64,000 nt of DNA. Origin: Corythucha ciliata (Eukaryota > Arthropoda > Insecta > Hemiptera > Tingidae). The notes under the pieces are model-generated. The model saw nothing but the letters and a program-made list of their open reading frames with translations. It was not told the DNA's origin and did no database searches. A program made the translations under genes and the position numbers. This document shows, piece after piece, positions 57,506-64,000 of the stretch. The stretch lies in contig CM075939.1 of NCBI GenBank assembly GCA_038030265.1, forward strand, positions 48,093,253 to 48,157,252, read 5' to 3'. Within the stretch, counting starts at the first letter, position 1. Every line of letters starts with the position of its first letter.

Positions 57506-60500
57506 ATGGCGACGGTGCGTGACAGTGATATTTCCCTGTGGCTTCACAATAAATTGGGAACTTCAAACGACTCTTGGACATCCGGGTCGATTTGCTCCCA
57601 GTTGAACAACGAAGTCCTTCGCAATATCAAAGACTGTTTCCCCGACCTTCAAACTCAAGTTAAATTGAAATTACTTTTATCCTTTTTCCACATACCGAGC
57701 CGTAATATTGAGGAGGTGAGTTTCATACAATCTTGTTTCCAAGCTGTTTTGCCTCCTCCCCCACCTTTCCACTGGCGATTTGTCCACATATTCGAGGGGT
57801 TTCTTCATGTTTGTTGTAGTGGCGAACAGAACTGGAAGAGATTGTCGAAGTTGCTCAGGTGGATAGTGAGCTTTGGGTGTCAATGCTGGCTGAAATGATG
57901 AAGACGATACCATCGACCGGGTCGTTGAACACGGCGATTGGAGATAACGACCAGAATAAGAAGATATTCTCCGACCTAGTCACTGATTTGCGAAAACTAA
58001 GTGAGCTTTTATTTGCAATAATTAGCGTTATACTGTTGTACTGTAGTAGTTTGCCCAAGTATACTTTCCAAGGCCACTGAGAGGTCCGGTAGGACCACTA
58101 GCCTTCTTCCAAAGGCAATAAATCGCTTGTTTCAAGGAACCAGTCTTGGGTACCTTGGGGTAGTCTTGCCCAGTTGCAATTTTGCGTCAATTATTGCCAT
58201 ATTTTACCACAATAACGTTCCCTGTTGTCACTGAGCAATTTCAATTGGTGTCTAGACCCATGTCTAATAAGTCCCGAAATGGAGGACCCCCTCGCAACAC
58301 TATAGGGATCTGCAGATCTAGTCTAGAATCCCTCCACCTCTGCTTCCTTGGTTAAGGAGGTCCTCGGCCAGTCTTGCTGTCTGACACACCCTCGAACATT
58401 TATAAGGTGCCCGATGATGCGGAACTTGAGGCCTGTGAGTGCCTCAAAAGTGTGACACTCTCATGGGGATCATTACAAGGCGATGTCGGAGCTTACAGAA
58501 CGCCACCAACGGTCCTAACGTCCTGGCTGAGCGAAAACAGGTTTTCTATACATTTCTAACTGTGTCCTGCCACAACACTCATACTCGGCGAGTGTCACTC
58601 CAGTATTTGCCAGCCATCTCCCTGTGCGTTAAGGGGAGGGGGGTTCCTCGACCCCTTCCCAGTCAGACCTCGCCTAAACTTCGCACATAAATTTTGACTC
58701 CATTTCTGCACCAATATTCGATTTCATAGTCTTATTTTAATCTTCAGGAAGTTCTACAGTGATGTTAGCCCAAAACACTTTAGAATTCAAATGTGTTTTT
58801 AAGGTAATTTCAGGGATGAAATTTGGAAAAGCAAGATCTAACGTCACTATAGAACTTCCTGAAGATTAAAATAAGACTTTGAAATCGAATATTGGTGCAG
58901 AAATGGAGCCAAAATTCATGTGCGAAGTTTAGGCGAGGGATTACTGGGAAGGGGTCGAGGAAACCCGCCTGAAACCCCACCTTAAGCCATCTGGCTATCA
59001 ACATCCTGATGATCCCTGTGCCAAGAATTGCTACTCGAACCCTCTCTGACCAGAGACCCCGTCTGCTGGTGCCTTTATAAACCCGGTACACATTCAAAGC
59101 TTACCTTGTTGTGGCCCAGTTAGCAGTATTCAATCATGAAAAAAGAGCTGATTAGGGAAAATCAGCTCAAAACCTTCTATATTTTGGATAACAAGTGTAA
59201 ATTTTCTTCCTTGGGTGCATAGTGCCGGGCCGGTGGCGTACCGGCGTGTATTCGCCACCGCGAAACGCTGATTGGCGGCTAAAAATGAAAAAAAGCACAC
59301 ATATCGCGGCTATGATTCAGAAAAATCGCCCATTTGCGGTTAATATTGTAAAAAGGTGGTAATTCACGGCAAAAGTTGAGAAAAATATCTAGTTCCCGGC
59401 TAATATTGATAAGCACCGATAGGTTGACAGTTTTCGGAGGCCACATTGTGGCTAAAATTCGTGGCTAGTAGCTAGTTCTCTGGCTAAAATTGATTTAAAA
59501 AACGCTAATTCGCCGTTTGAATACAGGAAAAGCGCCAATTAACGAATAAAAATGAAAGAAAAGAACGTTAATTCGCAGCAAAAATGGATAAAAAGCGCCA
59601 ATTTGCGTCTAAAAATGAGAAAAAACGCAATAATGGAAGAAAATTGCGGGAACACTGCAATGTTGTTCGCGCGCAAAAAGCGAGAGAAAACTCATTTGCG
59701 GCTAAAAAAAATTTGAAACCGTACGTAAGTGTTATTTTTCTCAATTGTAGCCGCGAATTCGGGAAAACGCTAACCCGCGGAGTAAACGTCCCAAAACAAT
59801 TTTTGAAAAATCTCTCATTAATGGAAAAAGCGCTGATTTCTGGTTAAAAAGATTAAAACCCTTTATACGCGGCTAAAATTGAGATTAATCGATGATTTGC
59901 GGCAAAAATTGAAAAAAAAAAAATAAATCGCTCATTCTCGGCTACTAAGGTGAAAAATTGTACATTATAGTGGCTAAAATAGGGATAAACCTCTAATTTA
60001 CGGGTGAAATTGATAATATAGCGATAAACCGAAACCAGAAGTGAGAAATACGGGCTCATTCGCGGCTAATGTTGGGAAAATCGCTAGTTCCCAGGCTAAA
60101 ATTGAGTCAAACGCTAATTAATTCACGGCTCAAGTTGAGAAAAAGCGCTAATTTATGGCTAAAAGTGATGAAACACGCCATAAAATCTAGTTCACAGCCA
60201 GAGAAGTGATAAAACCATGTTTATTTGGGCCTAACGTACGGGAAAACTCTAGTTCTCAGGCTAAAGTTTAGATGAAATGAAATCAATTCGTGGCAGAAAT
60301 TGAGCAGAGAAACTCATTTGAGGATAAAGTTGATAAAAATTGCTAATTCACGGATAGAAGTAAAAAAACGTTTTCATTCGTGGCTAAAGTTGGAGAGAAT
60401 GTTAGTTATCGCAGGCTGAAATTGAGGAAATCGCTAATGATTTGTGGGTAAGATTGAGACGAGGCTTTCATTTGCGTCTAAAATTCGAGAAAAAACACTA

Positions 60501-63447
60501 ATTCGCGGTACAAATTGAGGAAAAGCGCCAATTCGTGGCTAAAAATGAGAAAAAACTCTCAATTACGGCTAAAATTGTGAAAAATGCTATTTCGCGGTTT
60601 GAGGGAGCATACACTTCGTGGAAAATTTAAAAGAGTCATTTCGAAAATGCTCTGGTTTCTGGCTGAAATTAGGAGAAACGAAAGCTCGCTGCTGGAAATG
60701 CCAATATGCGGCTAATATTGAGAAGAAGTGCTCATTCACGGAATTGAGCACAGCTGAAGTTGAGAAAAAGCGCTAATTGACGGTTAAAATCGAGAAAAGG
60801 CGCTAATTCTGTGACTCGCGGCAAAAATTCGGGGACAGAGCTATTTTGCGTTTAAAATTGGTATAAGGTTGTAATATAACGAGTTGTTAATCAAAACTAT
60901 AATTCTTGTTTATTCTAGATATGTGGAGGGGGGGGGGGTGGGCTCATGGATATTTTCGCCTCAAGTCAAGTAGGTGTAGGAACGGCCACTGTGTCGGCCA
61001 CTCAACCGATAGGTTTATCAATCCTCGCATTTTGCCATTTCCTCGGCCAGGAATCCCCCCCCCCTCTTGATCCTCCCGATCTCGAAATACGCAAAAGACG
61101 CTTGAATCGCTCATGGCGTTCTTTGATAGTAGTTATTGAGGAAATATTAGGAAAAAGTAAAAAAAATCGCGCGGGAAATATTTTTAATTCATTTTTAAAG
61201 TAATGAGTTTCGCGATGGAGGGGGTTTTGACAGAAGTGACCTTGTGACGTCGAAACCGCTAGCGTGTTTTGACATTTGACAGGCTTATATCACAAGCAAC
61301 CGAGCCTGAACGCTGGTTTCAGTGCTCTTCAACTGAGTACACAGTTTGACGTGGGGCCTATTATTAAAGTTGCTAATTGTCATAAATATTTCCACCATGG
61401 TCTTGATGATCAATTTAAAGCGAACGTGTATTTTATTTATTTATTTTTTTCAGTGCGTAAACAGAGTGAAATGAATCTTCTTCCACTGGAGTGTTTGTAT
61501 TTGAATAAGTCTGCGCTTCAAAGTTTGGTCGGAAATGCCGTAAGTCCTCCCCCTTCCTCCTCTTGTTTGTTTGTTTGATTTTGTTATTTCCATTTTTTTA
61601 TTCGTGATATTGTTCCCGTTCACAGCCCAATCCTCCAAAACATTTCACACTGAAGCGAAAACCTAAATCCGCCGCTCTTCGCGCTGAATTACTTCAAAAA
61701 TCTATGGACGCTTCGAACAATTTGAAAAAATCAGCCGCTCCCACCGTCCCTGTACGATCTCGCGGTATGCCTCGTAAAATGACCGACACGAGTACGTTCT
61801 GTTTCTTAGCCCCTCCCCCCCCTCTCCACCTTGTTCGATTCCTCTCTTAAACAGTTTTTTGGTTTGTCTTTTTTGTAGCACCCCTTAAGGGCATTCCAAG
61901 TCGAATACCCGCTGGTGGTTTTCAGTCGAGTTTAGGTAATAACTCACTTGTCTCACGGTCATCTTTGCCGAGAACTTCGCTTCCGCGGAAGGACGGCGGT
62001 ATTAAACTTTTGGACATTAATGAACAGCCGATCGCTTATGCTCAGGCGAAAAAACGTAAACGAATGCAAGGTACTGTCGCTTGATTGTGTTGCTTGCAAT
62101 TTTTTTGTCGTTAATATTCGAAACTCCTCCACCCCTGCGTTCCTGTTTTTTTGTTTGTTTGTTTTTTTTTTTTTAGAACTGGAAGAGAGTCAAGCGAAAG
62201 CGGCTAATAAAACGGCGGCGGAAACGTCACCCACTCCAATCACTTCGACGGCCACCCCTGACTACGCCATTGGTCTCGTCGCACCGCCCTCCGTCGCTCC
62301 ACCGACTCCGTCACCCCTGGAACCACCGCCGACGCCTTCGTACGCACCGTCGGCCACGTCGGGCGTTTCAACTTTACTTCAAGCGTCAGTCGCGACCGGC
62401 GGTGCTCTTTTGACTCCCAATCCACCCGTTGTTAAGGTGAGAACGTTTTCTTTAAAACCATTTTTTGGGTTTGTCTATTTCGTAGGAGATTTTAATTTAT
62501 TTTATTCCTTCATTTTATAAACTATTAATTACGTAATGATTTTCTAGTACGGCACTGCATGGATTCAATGTACAAATCGGTTTAATTCGGGAAACCGCCC
62601 AGTCGGCTTTCAAGTCTATTTTCCGTTACAAGACTAATTATTTCCCTTCCCTTACCGTTATTTAATAAAAAAAATAACTTCGCGAAAATTTGCTTCATTT
62701 TTCTCGTTTACATTAAGACAGAAATAAGCCCAGAGAGCCATAATTTAAGCCCAACTCTTTCTACCCCCCCTCTTTAGGAGAGTCAACCACAGCAAACTGT
62801 TCAAGAAATAGCCTCGCCTACAATTGAGAGACCCACGCCACAGCCCATAACTATAAGAACGGCGCAGCCTGTGGTAATACACGAAGACAAAAAATACGAA
62901 TTAACGGTAATTATCATTTCCGAAATCCTCAATTTTTGCTTTTTTTATTACTTCTCCTTCCTTTTTTTTTCGACAGAGAGAACAAATGTTGAAGGCGCAA
63001 GAACTTTTCCAGTCGGCGAATAAAGTGACGCGACCCGAGAAATCTCTCATTTTGGGTTTTATCGCCGGTTCGAGAGGTAAGTGGATGCCCCGTTTTTTGT
63101 TATTTTTCTTTGGATTTTTTCTAAGGTTTTGGCACCCCGCCTATAGTTCAACCCCGCCTCTGCTCCACCCCGTCCTGCTCCCTCCCAAGATGCGTTGCGT
63201 TCTTTTGTTGTTATTTTTTGAAGACCTCATTCGTAGAATTAACTCGTTTAAATTACCGAAAATTACAGAAAATCCCTGTCCACAACTCGGTGATGTCATC
63301 ACCATAAAACTGAGCGAGTACCAGAAAATGGTTAGACAGAGTGGCAGTGGCATCGAAGTGCCCAAAATAGTCGAGACTCACTTTCAAATGAATTACGTTA
63401 CGGGGGAGTGGAATTTAATTAATCGGTATCGCGATATCGAGAGTTAA
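57506..63447 (+). CDS. NELFA: Negative elongation factor A (NELF-A), nine coding exons, 500 aa
   Basis: Exons 57506-57715, 57820-58000, 61454-61539, 61626-61791, 61879-62070, 62177-62436, 62778-62906, 62977-63076, 63269-63447 join in phase (1503 nt, stop TAA). All introns are GT-AG. The N-terminal NELF-C-binding (HDAg-like) half is clear: RDSDISLWLHNKLGTSNDSW (6-25), VKLKLLLSFFHIP, TGSLN, LLPLECLYLNKSAL (139-152), KHFTLKRKPKSAALRAELLQ (164-183), TPLKGIP (215-221). A Pro/Ser/Thr linker with ATPDYAIGLV (304-313) follows, then the C-terminal LFQSANKVTRPEKSLILGF (418-436) and FQMNYVTGEW. Length is close to vertebrate NELF-A (about 530). In the nucleus NELF with DSIF holds RNA polymerase II in promoter-proximal pause. 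No lesions seen; first ATG chosen because it aligns with the conserved N terminus. Intron 2 (3.45 kb) is filled with repeats. Confidence 0.96.
58625..58980. repeat. Palindrome in NELF-A intron 2
   Basis: Arms of about 150 bp, e.g. CCTCGACCCCTTCCCAGT (left) mirrored by ACTGGGAAGGGGTCGAGG (right), and AATCTTCAGGAAGTTCTA mirrored by TAGAACTTCCTGAAGATT, around a ~60-bp spacer. Weaker symmetry may extend to 58550 and 59130. Probably a fold-back or MITE-like insertion; target duplication not found. Confidence 0.8.
59265..60870 (+). repeat. Array of ~30-bp degenerate repeat (family A, forward) in NELF-A intron 2
   Basis: Starts next to CGGTGGCGTACC (59231), a hAT-like terminus. Units such as TTCACGGCTCAAGTTGAG then AAAAAGCGCT repeat at ~30 bp. 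Landmark TTTTCGGAGGCCACATTG near 59433. Confidence 0.8.
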
Positions 63448-63697
63448 TGATCGATTAGCGAAGAAAAATTGTTATTAATTTTGTTTTTGGCTTCCAACAG
63501 GTTGTTTTTTAAGTTTTAAAGGCCAATTAACTCTCCTGTTTTTTTTTTTGTTTTTTTTTTTAATGTACCTGCTATGTTATGGCCCCTCTAGGAAAATTAT
63601 TTTTTTATTTACTTATAAGATCTGTAAATAAGTTTGGATTTATTGCGTTGGGGAGATACAAACTATGCCTTAAATATTTTATGAATTATGTGCTAGG

Positions 63698-63709
63698 AAT
63701 AAAAATAAA
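63698..63709 (+). terminator. Polyadenylation signals of NELF-A
   Basis: AATAAA at 63698-63703 and again at 63704-63709, about 250 bp after the NELF-A stop codon, giving a 3' UTR of roughly 270 nt. Confidence 0.7.
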
Positions 63710-63724
63710 TTGAATTTCAGTACC

Positions 63725-64000
63725 AAACAAAACATAATTAAATAATTTATTTACAAATAACAATATCAATAAAATAATTTAAATTATTCAGCAAAATATC
63801 ACAGCCTACATTACATTTATTTATAGTGTGATGACTTATGTATACATTTTAAATTCTAAGCATAGGGACGATAATCCTGAATCCACAGTCACAAATTCTG
63901 GGCGGTGTTATCTTCAGGTTGGTTGGCGTTGGCGGGGGGGGGGCGTGTTAATATTGAGCGTTATTGACACAAAAAAACCTCAATTTGGTCATAGCGAAGG
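63725..64000. other. AT-rich flank, no gene seen
   Basis: AT-rich sequence followed by a G run near 63932-63940. Nothing recognised before the window ends. Confidence 0.5.

Noticed and set aside
57506..57898. Continuous 130-codon frame at the NELF-A start
   Set aside because: It reads through the intron at 57716-57819 and continues in the wrong frame of exon 2; the spliced reading aligns with NELF-A.
20090..60870. Lysine-rich reading frames within the repeat arrays (for example 29415-29624, 30783-31136, 59584-59847)
   Set aside because: They are translations of the ~30-bp repeat in whichever frame lacks stops; no start context, no domain, no conservation between arrays.
61948..62520. 190-codon frame as a separate gene
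   Set aside because: It reads part of NELF-A exon 5 out of frame, then intron, then exon 6 in frame; it is not an independent gene.

Overview
The window is nuclear DNA of an animal, most probably an arthropod. Evidence: a spliced NELF-A gene with short GT-AG introns and an AATAAA signal; BEL/Pao, I-like and CR1/Jockey-like retroelements, a mariner-type relic, hAT-like non-autonomous elements and a tRNA-derived SINE; AT-rich spacers full of poly-A/T and poly-C/G tracts. I cannot place it below phylum from sequence alone. There are no prokaryotic features.

Layout. 1-1740: decayed DUF7869-like (transposase-like) gene. 2118-2560: broken pancreatic-type lipase relic that keeps an intron. 2.6-6.7 kb: spacer plus the first array of a ~30-bp degenerate repeat. 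6.7-15.0 kb: stack of broken retroelements: a LINE on the minus strand split by a second LINE and a hAT-like MITE (6733-9930), a BEL/Pao element lacking its reverse transcriptase (10120-12715), and a third LINE facing it (12710-15010). 15-46 kb: gene-poor DNA dominated by arrays of the ~30-bp repeat in both orientations, two companion repeat motifs, recurrent terminal blocks ending in TACGCTACTG, several MITEs, a U2 snRNA fragment, a SINE pair and one small secreted-protein gene that looks frameshifted (39661-40163). 44.7-54.0 kb: a nested set in which a MITE was hit by an almost full-length I-like LINE (46094-53720), itself hit by a small TIR element and by a 2-kb mariner-derived palindrome. 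54.0-57.2 kb: a 1.6-kb tandem duplication holding two copies of an unrecognised multi-exon coiled-coil gene on the minus strand. 57.2-57.5 kb: shared head-to-head promoter. 57506-63447: NELF-A, nine coding exons, 500 codons, apparently intact.

The only intact conserved gene is NELF-A, a subunit of the complex that pauses RNA polymerase II near promoters. The coiled-coil gene diverges from it, and only the NELF-A-proximal duplicate still has the original promoter. Everything else is mobile or repetitive DNA. The least explained component is the ~30-bp repeat family with its terminal blocks; it also fills the large intron of NELF-A.
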